The position numbers were made by a program, and so were the translations under genes. A stretch of DNA of 53,093 nucleotides from Gnetum montanum. Taxonomy: Eukaryota > Streptophyta > Gnetopsida > Gnetales > Gnetaceae. Positions 1 to 9,936 of this stretch are shown in pieces. The first letter of the stretch is position 1; every line of letters starts with the position of its first letter. The DNA lies in contig MNCI01026399.1 in the NCBI GenBank assembly GCA_015680685.1, forward strand, positions 213,461-266,553, read 5' to 3'. The notes below the pieces were generated by a model. The model saw nothing but the letters and a program-made list of their open reading frames with translations. It did no database searches and had not been told where the DNA came from.

Positions 1-22
1 TTTACAAGTAATCTCATCTACG

Positions 23-28
23 AATAAA
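23..28 (+). terminator. Polyadenylation-signal candidate at the start of the spacer
   Basis: AATAAA followed by AC. The same hexamer occurs at the equivalent spot in B (39236-39241) and C (47047-47052, minus strand), just downstream of a T-rich tract that follows the gag region. It could end a separate gag transcript. Conservation in three copies is the support; AATAAA alone is common in AT-rich DNA. Confidence 0.4.
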
Positions 29-1269
29 ACACTCATGTGGCTTGTTGGTTGAGGTGTGTTCTATGTTATCGAGTCTCGAACGATCAATTATTTGGATAGT
101 GAGCCCATTACACCCACTCATCCATTCTACAAATAAGAGGTTTTGTTCGAGGGTACAATGATATTCTTGACATTCTTAAAACTTAAAATTAATTTTGTGT
201 TCATTGTACCTAGAATGAAGAAGGATGGATCAAGAGGGAATGATTAGGGTGTGACATTAAGGGGACTTGTAGATTCTCTTTGGTGACATCTGTGGGAGTT
301 ATCACGCAACATGGTTGTACTAGGATCCTTGTAAATCTAATGTGAAATGGGAGTAAGAGTAATCAACAGGCACCCAAAAATCCAATGCTATTCTAGGGGG
401 TCCCACTAGAAAGACCTGCACCCATGCCTGAAGGTTGGTGGCTTCTCTAGATTCAGCATTCATTCAAAAAGAAAAAAGAAAAAAAAAACAAAACAAAGGA
501 AGTGCCACAAAGCAAAAATCACTCTTCCCTTGAACAAAATGCCAAGTGATCGTATGCCTTGTTGTTATGGTACTCTCATAGTCGCTCATCATGGGATGAA
601 ACAATGCGGTGTCACTGATCAGAGGAATGGACTTGGTCCTGATCTTGGAACGACGGGTTAATGGTAGATTAATCATGCTTTACACGTAGAATTCACTGTG
701 CCCTAGGTCAGTTACCTCATGTCCCAATTTCTACAATCCCTTCTATAGTCTGTCTCATCTCACTGTTCATGTAATTGTGGTTCATGTCTCGTGTGGCGTA
801 GAATTCTTACCTCATTCCTGTGATACTTACATGTGTGTGTTTTGTGGAACCAGTGTGGATTACATTTAACCCTTCTAGTGCCTATGGACACTTTTATGTG
901 TGATTACGCAAGGGCATTATAGGTTGGAACTTTCTTTGGGGAGGACCCACTTGTGTAATTTTTTGTAATTTGCACTCACAACACATCTTCCACATACCAT
1001 CTATTACCCTTAGCATATTTTCAATGATATTCTTTCCCTTATTACTATCCCTCTGATTCAAACGTTCCTATGAACCATCACATAGCCTTTTTCTCTCCCT
1101 TACCACCCGAGGGCCTTATTCGTTAATTCCATACCATCATAGTTATTCGTGCCTTTAGAACTAGTTGAATTACTCTAGAACCCTTTAACATTCATCTGCA
1201 TGTCCTTGGTTTACATCGTCAACTTCAAAAAAAAAATCTTAAAAAATTCGGTATATTCCATAGTGCCTT

Positions 1270-1352
1270 AACATCGCGATATCGTGGCCGACACGATATC
1301 ACGTCTGCGATATCATGTACGTAATATCGTGTCCCAAAAATCTATATATACA
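1270..1352 (+). promoter_or_regulatory. Internal promoter-like module upstream of the env-like ORF of A
   Basis: Three GATATC palindromes (1278-1283, 1295-1300, 1309-1314) and one AATATC (1323-1328) sit within 55 bases, in the CpG-bearing contexts CGATATCG and CGATATCAC. They are followed about 15 bases later by a TATA-type run (TCTATATATA, 1341-1350). The U3 of this element's own LTR has the same plan: five GATATC at 4825-4891, then TATAAATA at 4910. The module lies about 490 bases before the env-like start codon. Promoter activity is inferred. Confidence 0.6.
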
Positions 1353-1522
1353 TGACCCCCTATGCTACTTAACATCATTTTCAACTATTCATGTGGGGGA
1401 AGTCTTTCAAATTTTTCTCTACAAGTTGCGATTATGCATCCTTTGATTTCTTATCCATAACTCGCTCGCTAGTCCTTCGATTTTCATTCCGCTTGAATCT
1501 ACTTGAACCCGGAGTGTTCAGC

Positions 1523-1542
1523 TTAGTCGTGGGGGAGGGGCA
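1523..1542 (+). other. PPT-like motif downstream of the internal module
   Basis: TTAGTCGTGGGGGAGGGGCA. The core AGTCGTGGGGG is repeated exactly in the polypurine tract that touches the 3' LTR of the same element (4785-4798). The equivalent in B is at 40761-40778. It could be a second plus-strand priming site; that is inference. Confidence 0.5.
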
Positions 1543-1835
1543 CACACTAAATAGTGCATAACCTTTTTGGAATTTGTCATTGCCCAAAGGACATTATCAA
1601 GGGTAATTAGTTACAAAATTAAAGATAAATGTGCCAAAAACAATTTCATCCCCTTAGTTATATCGGGAAACTAGATTTGGAAACCACTTAAGCAAAGAGG
1701 ATTCAACATTATAATATTTTGGGGACATTTTAATTAACGTCACATGGAGATAAAGCAATTCCATTAAGGCAAGAAGTAAGGTATAACCTAACTTTGGAAA
1801 CAACCTTACTAACGATTGGCCCCATGTGATTGTAG

Positions 1836-4607
1836 ATGGCCTTGAAACATGGACAACAGGAAGGTCTTGCTCAAGGTGGAAGAAAATGACCTAGGAGAGG
1901 TGAAGGACAAGTTCCTACTAGACAGCATGCAGATCAGGAGGAATAATCATTTAGCATCCACCAAGAGGACCCTGCTATTGTAAAACCAAGGCAAGCATAA
2001 GGAGGAGCTGTTGCAGCACCTGAATAGGGACAACATCTCATGCTGCCGCAGGATTGTGTTCAGGCAATCCATGAAAGGTCCATATTCACTATAGTGATTG
2101 TGGAATTAAACTTTGGATCTTTCAAAGAATTTGCTCCAGAGGCCATTAGGGATCACCTCAAAGGGTCCCCATTATGGCCTATCCTCTTTGAAAGCGGTTC
2201 TTGGTACTTAGGGGAAACGTACCAATTTTGGCAGAACAAAGAATAAGGTACCACGGTTAACATTTGTGGTGTGACTATTGATTTCTCTGTTCAAGACATT
2301 TTGGAAGTATTAAACCTTCCAAAAATAGGGCCAAAGGTTGCTCAGTTGTCTACCTATTTAGATCTTGATGTGCAACGAGTTTGGTTGGAAAGGGCATATG
2401 GCAAGAAAGATAAGACGTTTGGGGAGTTGATGACGAATGAGAGGATTTATTTCAAAATAGGGACTTGTCACCTCTTCCCCACAAAAGGCTTAAAAAGAAA
2501 TTCAACATATGCAGCTAGAGGATGTGCAGTGTTGATGGGAAAGGTTAATGCTAACCTACCTCAGCTATATTTTATGGAGATCCTGAGGCAGTTTGAAAAA
2601 TGGAAGACAGGGAAGCTTGCGTTGCCCTTCCCTTGTCTTATCAGGAAGCTATGCAGACATGCTGGTATCAGAGGATACACCAATGATGTCCTCCAAAAAG
2701 CCAAAAATGCTTCATATGCTGAACTGCTAAAGCCACTAGCTGCAAGGAAAATCATTAGTGAGACGTTGGGGTTGGAACAAGAAAAGGAATAAACAGTAGG
2801 ACCAACTACAACCCAACTTTCAGGACCCAGCTAACAACAAGAAGTAGGGCCTAACACGAGCTAGTGGGATCAACTGCTACCGCCGTAAGATTACAGACTG
2901 TCGATGAGCCATCTCAAGGCCATCGCTGAGACAGTCAATTAGGTAAGTCATGATGATGCAAATCTCTTTCGCATCATTGATGATGCCGTATAGCCCATGA
3001 TTTCTTTGGATCGCATAAGGGGTGAAGTGTCCATCCATATGAGAGGAGAGGAGAGCACTTGGTCATAACAGATCTTAGGGAACGCTGCATCTTTTCAGGT
3101 GCAATTAGAAACTGGTGAAGGGGCCACGGTGGTGGTCATGCAGCACTAGGATGCAGTGGGAGCCACAGAAGTGGTTGCAAACCACATTAAAGAATCATTC
3201 AATGTGCCTATTGTGCCACTGATAGATCTTACAGGAGCACGGGATGCTCAAACTCTAGCCAGTACCTCAATGACTCCTGTGGAACATGAGGATGTACTTG
3301 ACCGATTGCTACAAATAGGACAAGTAATGACATCCTTGTTTGACATCCCACAGGATGTTATAGCAATCCAATTAGACCTCATTTCTATCAAGGGAAAGCT
3401 AGTCTTGATAGAGATGAGGGTCAAGCGTGTTGAAGCAGAAGTGTAAAGATTATAGGAAAGGCTCGTGACCCTGCAAGCAACACAGTGGGATCCTTCTTAA
3501 TTCGTTTCTGAAGACCAGCTGGACATTTTCAAGACTGAGCAACTCACTAAACTGGTGATAGAGAATAAGAAGGTGATGAAAGAAAAAGAGAAGGTTGTTT
3601 AGGATGCCTATGTGGCACAAGTGCAAACTTACTCGCATACCAAGGCACTCAAAGCCTTACAAAAATAAAACAAACAACTTGTTGCTGATAACCTTCAGTT
3701 GACCTCGGTGGAGAAAAAAAAGAATGTTCTCAAAGAACATTTTCAATAGTTGCGAGAACAACTCATCAGGGTCAACCAGGAAATGAACCGTTTAGCCAAG
3801 GAAAATTGAACCCTCTCAATGGAGGAGGTATGCGCCACCCGTCAGAAGATGGCTATTGAAATAAGCACGTGGCAGAATGAGGCTAAACAACATTAGAAAT
3901 TGAAGGAGCATTTCCGAGACCAGGTGGGGATGTATAAACAGATCATCGAGAAGGAGATCCATATGGCCAAGGCCCACATCAACACTCTTAGTGCTCAGCA
4001 CATTGTCTGGCGGGCCATATTGGACACATACGTGTTTGCCCACCAAGCGGAAGTTAAGAACCGGGACATGCAGATCTAGGACCTTATAGAATACATGGAG
4101 TTGCCAAACTTGCAGTATGCCAACCTTGCCATGTTAATAGTAGGGCACTCGAGAACAGAGCTCGAGCAACAAATAGCCACCACCTATGTCAAATATGAAG
4201 TAGAATTTGTAGAACGCAAGAAATTACTACAAAAATTAGAGGTTGCAAATTTTGAACTCGAGGTGGTTAAAGCAAGCTACTAAGGGAAAAAAGGTATCAC
4301 AATAGACTTGGCTCAACTGCTTGCAAATTTTCAAGAATACAGAGATAAAGCCAGAGCTTATGAGGAGGAACAATGGGTGTTTGCAGCTTGGTATGTCAAA
4401 GCAAATAAAATGTTTCCGTAACTACCTTGCCCATGGGAGGTGTCGACTCCATCAAACATCGAAACATTGGCATGGATGGCATAGGATCCCTAGACTAAAG
4501 AGGAGAAACTCTAGGCCATACTTCAATGCCATCAAATCCCAAGACTTGGAGCACAAGATAAGGGAAAGGCACCCATGGAGGAGCCACTGCCACCAGGAAC
4601 TACATGA
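1836..4607 (+). pseudogene. Env-like ORF of A ('putative plant transposon protein' domain plus long coiled coil), decayed
   Basis: The region reads as one former protein of about 920 residues, now broken by many stops and some frameshifts. The start is the ATG at 1836; the equivalent ATG in B is 41089. An N-terminal globular region (best stretches 2040-2246 and 2271-2792) carries the FKIGTCHLFPTKGL and LPFPCLIRKLCRHAGI motifs, which I recognise as typical of the plant Transposase_32 or 'putative plant transposon protein' family, often annotated envelope-like in plant retrotransposons. From about 3156 to 4500 the reading is rich in E, K, Q and L with a heptad character, consistent with coiled coil. 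It ends in MEEPLPPGTT and a stop at 4605-4607; the copy in B ends MEEPPPPRIT at 51213. I see no signal peptide or membrane span, so an actual envelope role is unproven. Confidence 0.75.
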
Positions 4608-4784
4608 GTTCCATTAATTTTGTAGCTATAGGATTTTCTTTTGCATTCTCTGTGTTGTGTCTCTATTTTGTTCTGATTCCACACTGCGGCATGAACTCAT
4701 TCTCGCCAGTCAATAATCCCATACCTATCCACTATGTAATCAATGGAGCTTGTTCTCACTTTAACTCGAGGACAAGTTTTCATT

Positions 4785-4798
4785 CAGTCGTGGGGGTA
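4785..4798 (+). other. Polypurine tract of element A
   Basis: CAGTCGTGGGGGTA lies directly against the TGATGAG start of the 3' LTR. Equivalents adjoin the LTRs of B (51411-51424), C (44143-44156, minus) and G (25877-25890, minus). Position and G-richness support its role as the plus-strand primer, although the tract is not purely purine. Confidence 0.7.
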
Positions 4799-5642
4799 TG
4801 ATGAGTCATGAATTTGTTGGCTATGATATCGCACCCATGATATCGCATACGCGATATCACGGATGTGATATCATAGCCTAGATGCGATATCGCAGCCAGC
4901 TTCCCCATCTATAAATAAGAAGTATGTAGATTTAGTAGGGGTCTTTTTAGTTTTTGAAGTTTAAGTTTTCAATAGTTTTTAGTACATCAGTTTTCCTCTC
5001 AACCCTTTTCTCCCAGTGCATGGCCGTAGTGTGGTGATTGTAATTGTACGACATCCTTATTCGAGTGTGACATACTTGGACATGCACATGACTGGCAATA
5101 AAGATCAAGATTACTTCATCATTGTAGCATCCACTTAGCTTACTTATTTATTTAATTATTATTGTTATTTACTACTTTCTTAATTAATATCTCTCTACTC
5201 TTATCTCCTAGTAACGCGGAATGAGTACAACTTAATCACGAGCATTCAATTGTGACTACTTGGTAACCCAATAGCGTACTTAGGCCATGCGTTTGGTAAT
5301 CCTAGTGGTAGTCGTGCATGAGGTCCAAGATGTGTACAGATGATTAAGGAAAGGATGCTCATCGCACTTAGGCTAGCTTAGATTCTCTCTCTCCTAGCTT
5401 AGTTAATATTATTTCCCATCATACCCAAGAGTAGCATTAGTATAGGAACACATCATACACCTCACTATGGACTAAATCATACGTGACAAAGTTAACACTA
5501 GTCCAGGTGGGAAGATAGCGAACTGCGATCTATGAGTAACCATCTAGATACCACAGCTAGTTCGTCTGCGGAGTTCGACCAGATCGTGTGTGAAATGCTT
5601 GTATTCATATGGTTGAGTGTAGGGGTACCTCGCCACTCATCA
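4799..5642 (+). repeat. 3' LTR of element A
   Basis: An 844-bp LTR with the inverted ends TGATGAGT and ACTCATCA. U3 has five GATATC palindromes (4825-4891) and TATAAATA at 4910. R/U5 has the polyadenylation signal AATAAA at 5097-5102, followed by the repeated TTGGTAAYCC motif (about 5258-5310). The same LTR family appears at 6536, 7883, 17552, 25046, 32540, 32952, 34547, 43260, 49819, 51425 and 52376. Confidence 0.9.
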
Positions 5643-6535
5643 ATATGGAAATATAGGAAAACTTCTATAACATTTTTGTAGATGGCCTAGTATGATGGTG
5701 TGTACCTCATGAGGATCAACTTTGAGTTCTCCAAGATGCTCATGAAGGTCCTTATAAGGGCCAAGATGCTGGAAGGAGAATAATCACTAAAATCTTGATG
5801 GTAGGATACTTTTGGCCTATGGTCTTCGTAGATGCTTACTATTTTATCCATTCATATCAGTAATGCTAATGAGATGAAGGGATGAAAATCAGGATGGAAT
5901 AACTCCAACAATGAATTTATCCACTGGAGCTCTTTAATCTTTGGAGTATTGATTTCATGAGACCCATCACTAGCATGTCTAATGAAAAGTCTTACCACAT
6001 TATTGCTATTGACTATTGTAGTAAATGGGTTGAGGCTACAATTATCATTTATTGTAATTTTTCTATCCTAGCTTAATTCTTTCAACAATAGGTGGTAAAC
6101 ATATTTGGTATGTCAAGGGTACTAATTTCTAACAATAGAATCCATTTCATAGGTGTTACCTTTCAAAACTTGATGCAATGCTTAGGGGTGAAGCATAACC
6201 TTATAGCATCTTATCATCTCAAAGCCAATAACCAAGCTAATGTGGCTAATACGAAGATTAATGGAATTCTAAAAAAAATTATTAGTAGATCTAGAAAGTA
6301 TTGAAGCATAAAACTCAATGATGCCCTATTGACCTATTGCCTAACTTGGAAACTTTCTATAGGCTACTCTTCCTATAAGTTACTATTTGGCAAGTTATCT
6401 AAATTTCCAATTCAAACTGAACTCCATACACTTACAACTACCTATAACATTGACATAGATATTAACTTAGTACTAAAGGAAAGATTCATGGCACTTAACA
6501 TCCTTGATGAAAATTGAAGGAGAGTTGATGAAGCA
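5643..6535 (+). pseudogene. Element J: Ty3/gypsy integrase remnant
   Basis: Conceptual translation in shifting frames gives the end of the zinc-binding region (ILMVGYFWP, near 5800), the integrase core (LWSIDFMRPI at about 5939-5968, then IDYCSKWVEA, then VLISNNRIHF near 6120) and a C-terminal region (LLFGKLSKFPIQTE, 6380-6421; LDEN near 6503). The order and the FGK.SKFPI motif fit the integrases of the Tat/Athila side of Ty3 elements. The first catalytic Asp (5951-5953) is kept. The second is Asn in SNNRIHF, and the position where Glu is expected (ANNQANVAN) is also Asn. The remnant is cut on the left by A and on the right by the LTR of I, which enters right after the LDEN-RR region. Confidence 0.75.
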
Positions 6536-7239
6536 TCATATACAGGCTATGCCGATGGACGTGTTGACGTAGCCCTATTAACATATCCTTGATGATGTAG
6601 ATGCATCGACGTTGATGTAGTCAAAGCCCATATAAATGTGCATACCAACTACATTTATGGCACGTTAAGTTCATAGTGTAGTGAAGCTCTTACAGTTTGC
6701 TATTAAGCCCTATTCACACTTTACTATTAATGAGCTTTACATTCCGTGTCTTGAGTAATTAATGCATTTAATCATGAATACATAAGTACAACCACTTTGA
6801 GCATAATGTATAGCACTTGGTAATCCTACTATTGGTCATTTAGTATGCCCAATAATCACCACTTGCTAACCCAATAGTGTTAATACTAGTTCACAATGTG
6901 TCCAATAAGTGGAAACAACTAATTATGTTAGCATAGTTAGTCACTAGAATAGATGAGTTGTTAATAGTAAATAATTAAATCTTTATTTATTCACTTGCAC
7001 TTAGGATAAAAATACATAAAAATACCAACAAAAATAAGTATCATAAGCCTTAACTCACATTTAATCATACACACTAATAGCAAAAGTGTTAGTTAGGAAG
7101 ACAATGATGACATGACCCCTTGATTCATCGTTTAAAACTATGGGCAAACATAGGAACTAAGTTTGCAAAATTTGATTGGATCGCTAGTACACGCTTGTGA
7201 TTCATTTTGTTGGATGTAGGGTATACTTGTTGCTCATCA
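6536..7239 (+). repeat. 5' LTR of element I (Athila-like)
   Basis: A 704-bp LTR from TGATGAAG to TGCTCATCA, followed at once by a decayed tRNA-Asp primer-binding site, so it is a 5' LTR. Its U3 lacks GATATC and has GATGCATCGACGTTGATG-like sequence (6594 onward) and a TATA box (CATATAAATG near 6630), grouping it with H and G. It is about 150 bp shorter than the other LTRs, so internal deletion is likely. Confidence 0.8.
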
Positions 7240-7240
7240 T

Positions 7241-7258
7241 TAGCACCATTGCTAAGGA
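7241..7258 (+). other. Primer-binding site of element I (tRNA-Asp type, decayed)
   Basis: TAGCACCATTGCTAAGGA starts one base after the LTR. Against the plant tRNA-Asp 3'-end complement (TGGCGCCGTTGCCGGGGA, the known Athila primer site) it matches 12 of 18, and every difference is a transition. Confidence 0.65.
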
Positions 7259-7410
7259 TTTAGTTTAGCTAAGTTTGCTAAGCAGGAAGAGACCATGAAG
7301 TTATACAGAGACATTGTATAAATCATACAATGAGCCACCATTAATCATTAAGGAAATAATTAAAGAAATAATAAGATACAAAGGGTACACTATTTTTATC
7401 AATCACTAAT

Positions 7411-7882
7411 ATGAATTCTTCTCACAAGGATGAATCTTCATTGCATAGAAAAATCCAATTAGCAACAAGGGGCATCTAGAAGGTCCCAAAAACTAAAAGT
7501 TATCTATGTTCATCTAGATCCTTATAATCCAGATTTCACTTTCATCCTTCATCAAGATGAGCAGATGCATTGGACGAACATGGAAGGTAACATCATGTTA
7601 TCTCTTGATCAATCCATTCCTACTATGCTAATGTCCAATCTCTTTAGGCTTGGCATTTCCATGCTTAATTCTAAATATGAGGTTCATGACTACATTGATA
7701 TGGACTATCATCCTACCAATGCCCAACGTAGGCTAGATCAGCACATGGAGGCATGATATGAGGCCTCTAAGGGCAAGAAGGCTTGAACCCACTTATTCTT
7801 GCAATAACAAAAAGAGGGTAAGGAATTATTTTCTAACCAATACCAATACATAGATTCTCCTCCTCTCTATGATAAGGAGACT
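7411..7882 (+). pseudogene. Athila-like gag of element I, N-terminal part
   Basis: The ATG at 7411 (MNSSHKDES in translation) lies about 170 bases downstream of the primer-binding site, as in H (8886) and B (35568). The nucleotide sequence runs parallel to the gag start of H (8886-9330), sharing blocks around ATGCATTGGACGAACATGGAAGG and CCCAACGTAGGCTAG-like sequence. Several frameshifts and stops break the frame. The sequence ends where the LTR of H begins at 7883, so the rest of element I must lie beyond the right end of the window. Confidence 0.65.
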
Positions 7883-8740
7883 TGATGAATTGTGTCAACG
7901 AGCATGCGTTAGTGAAGCCTTGTCAAGGTAGCCCCATCAACACATGGATGCATGAGTTGATGCAGATATGTTGACGTAGTGTCAAGTTAAGTTTATATAA
8001 ATGTGTATACCCATTGCATTTATGGCATGTTAAGTTAGTATTGTAGCTAAACTCTTGTAAATTTCTTTCTCCAGAGTTAGAATATTTTTTGAGTGCCCAT
8101 AGTATGAACCCAAGTAATTGTGTGAATCTTTATTCGAGCATCTTATACCTAAACACATTGGTGTGATTGGTAATAAAAATGAGATTCTTGACATTCCTTG
8201 TAGCATTTGAAATAGATTATTATTTCTTACTTGCGCTTTGTCATTAAGTATTTTATGTTCTTATATTAATTAATTAATGCATTTAATAATGAACACATAA
8301 GTAGGACTACTTCGAGCATATCGTTTAACGCTTAGTAATCCTAGTAGTGCCAATTTAGTATGCCTAGTAATTCTCACTTGGTAACCTAGTAATGTTGATA
8401 CAAGTTTAGGATGTGTATGGCAAGTGGGCCTAGATACTTATGTTAGGATAGTTAGTCTTAGAATTGTTACATAGTTAGATTGGTTAATTATCAATCATTC
8501 ATCTTTTCATCCATATAGAAATATGAATTTAAATAAATATCATATGCCTTAGTTCACACTTAACCATACATAAGAGCCTAGATAAGTGAGAGCTAAGAAG
8601 AAAATGATCATACTTTTCCTTCAGTCATCATCTTTGAATATAAGGCATACTTGGAATCTAAGTCCAAGAAATTCAACTGGATCACTAGTGCATGCTTGTG
8701 ATTTGTATGGTTCAGTGTAGGAACTAGTCACTGCTCATCA
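7883..8740 (+). repeat. 5' LTR of element H (Athila-like)
   Basis: 858 bp from TGATGAAT to TGCTCATCA, followed by a tRNA-Asp type primer-binding site. U3 belongs to the GATGCAT subfamily (ATGGATGCATGAGTTGATGCAG near 7950), with a TATA run (TTTATATAAATG near 7992). A polyadenylation signal (GTAATAAAAATGAG near 8170) and the repeated TTGGTAAC/TAGTAATCC motifs (8326-8400) follow. H hosts three later insertions in this window: K, G and B. Confidence 0.85.
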
Positions 8741-8741
8741 T

Positions 8742-8759
8742 TGGTGTCATTGCCAGGAA
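8742..8759 (+). other. Primer-binding site of element H
   Basis: TGGTGTCATTGCCAGGAA, 13 of 18 matches to the tRNA-Asp complement, one base after the LTR end. Confidence 0.7.
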
Positions 8760-8885
8760 CTTAATCTAGTTGAGTGCACTAAGTAGAAAGAGATAGTGGC
8801 ATCATATATAGATGTTGTAAGATCATTCAACAATAAAACATTAAGGAAATAAGAGTAAGAAAATTGTTATTTAGCAAAAGCTAAC

Positions 8886-9647
8886 ATGGCTTCTTCTCGT
8901 AGGAAAGAATCTCCACCATTCACAAGTATAACCAATCAAAGATAGGAGGTCCAAAAAATGCCCCAACAACTTCATGTTATTTACATCCATTTGGACCCTC
9001 ACACTCTAGATTTTGCCTTCCTCATACATTAGGATAAGAAATTACAATGAAGGGATATGAAAGGCAACATTGTGTTGCCTCTTGACCAATCTATTCTACA
9101 ATATTGATGAACAATCTAATTAGGTTAGGCATTGCTACGCTTAACCCAAAGTATGAGGTTCAAGAACATCTATTGAGACTATTACCCTACTAGTGCCCAA
9201 TGAATGAAGGATCAACAAATGAAAGCATGATATGAGGCTTCTAAAGGTAAGAGGGTCTCAACCTTTTTATTCTTGCTATAGCACAAAGAAGGCAAGGACT
9301 TCTTTTCAAGCCAATCCCAATACAAAGACTCTCCCTCTTTCTTTGATGGGAAGACCCTTACCTAGAGGTTGCAGTCAACTATGGACAACATGGGTGAGGG
9401 AAAGAATGATTCTGAAGATCATGGGGCCTCAAAAGCTAACAACCACACCCAACCATCCAAAGGCAAAGATAACAACAAGCATAAAGAAAAAGATAAATAA
9501 AATGATCAAGGTAGGGATTAAAAAAGTGGATCATGTAGGCATCACTCTAATGCTAATTCTCCTTCTTTCTCATCCTTATCATCATCCTCATTGTCTTCCT
9601 CTTCCAACTCTGACAAGAGAAGTAGAGGTACAGATAGAAGAAAGAAC
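8886..9647 (+). pseudogene. Athila-like gag of element H, segment 1
   Basis: Begins with ATG at 8886 (MASSRRKESPPF). Blocks around 9000-9080 (LDPHTLDFAF, then RDMKGNIVLP) match B at 35700-35775 (LDFTFIFQQDKK, RDMQGNIVLP). From about 9480 the reading becomes basic, then a serine run (SSLSSSSLSSSSNSDKRSRG, 9565-9625), the same Ser/Arg-rich tract found in gag of B and G. The segment stops at 9647 where the LTR of K starts. The next piece of the same gag resumes at 24276, with AGAAC and AGAAT as the flanking 5-mers. Confidence 0.75.
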
Positions 9648-9936
9648 TATTAACCTTATGGTGTATGTCAAAGTCTTAAGGAAAATGGAGAATATAGAAT
9701 GTTTTTGGTAGATGATGATTTTGTAGGACATGAACAAGAACTTCACAATGAAATTTGAGAACTCAAGGAAACAAGTTTTATGTCAATATGTTAAAATGAA
9801 GACTACATGAGCAAGATGAGAGCATGGATGAAAATGAAGTCTACAAGCCAAATGAAGATGCTCTAAGGACTGCCAAGAAGACAAATTGATAAGAGAAAGT
9901 CATAGAATTCAAAGTTTAAAAGTTGAGTATACATAG
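9648..9936 (+). repeat. 5' LTR of element K, left piece
   Basis: Aligns with the first 290 bases of the 3' LTR (23246-23535). Shared blocks include GGAAAATGGAGAATATAGAA and GAAATTTGAGAACTCAAGG. Similarity stops at GTTGAGTATACAT (9921-9936). About 390 bases of LTR present in the 3' copy (23536-23925) are missing here, and the LTR resumes at 18591. Confidence 0.8.

Larger units (their letters stand above)
1..1835 (+). other. Non-coding spacer of element A
   Basis: This stretch has no convincing reading frame but aligns by eye along most of its length with 39225-41088 of B (same strand) and with 46205-47060 of C (opposite strand). Conserved blocks include the GGGTGTGACATTAAGG block near 250, the CATGCCTGAAGG block near 424, the AAATGCCAAGTGA block near 537 and the TTTGGGGAGGACCCACTTGT block near 934. 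Conservation of non-coding sequence between copies this decayed points to a cis-acting or RNA role, or simply to common descent. I see no tRNA, snoRNA or other known RNA in it. Confidence 0.7.
1..5642 (+). mobile_element. Element A: Athila-like LTR retrotransposon, 3' part (5' end outside window)
   Basis: The window opens inside an Athila-like element. From left to right it holds the conserved non-coding spacer, an internal promoter-like module, a decayed env-like ORF, a polypurine-type motif and a complete 3' LTR. The same order is seen in element B (39000-43259 plus 50692-52267), so the assignment rests on a second copy in the window. The 3' LTR is not followed by a primer-binding site; it abuts an unrelated integrase remnant at 5643, so 5642 is taken as the insertion edge. 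The 5' LTR, gag and the left target-site duplication lie outside the window. Confidence 0.85.

Noticed and set aside
464-676. Minus-strand open frame of 70 codons in the spacer of A
   Set aside because: The frame is not kept in the matching spacer of B or C, and its end is a poly-Phe run from a local A-rich tract; chance ORF.
1270-1352. Internal module as a leftover LTR insertion
   Set aside because: No TGATGAG or CTCATCA ends, no R/U5 repeats and no polyadenylation region accompany it, and it is present at the same place in A, B and (with another motif) G.
5643-6535. Whether the integrase J is the missing pol of element A
   Set aside because: It lies outside the 3' LTR of A and directly abuts it, so it is the insertion target, not part of A. 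It might still come from a helper element, which the sequence cannot show.
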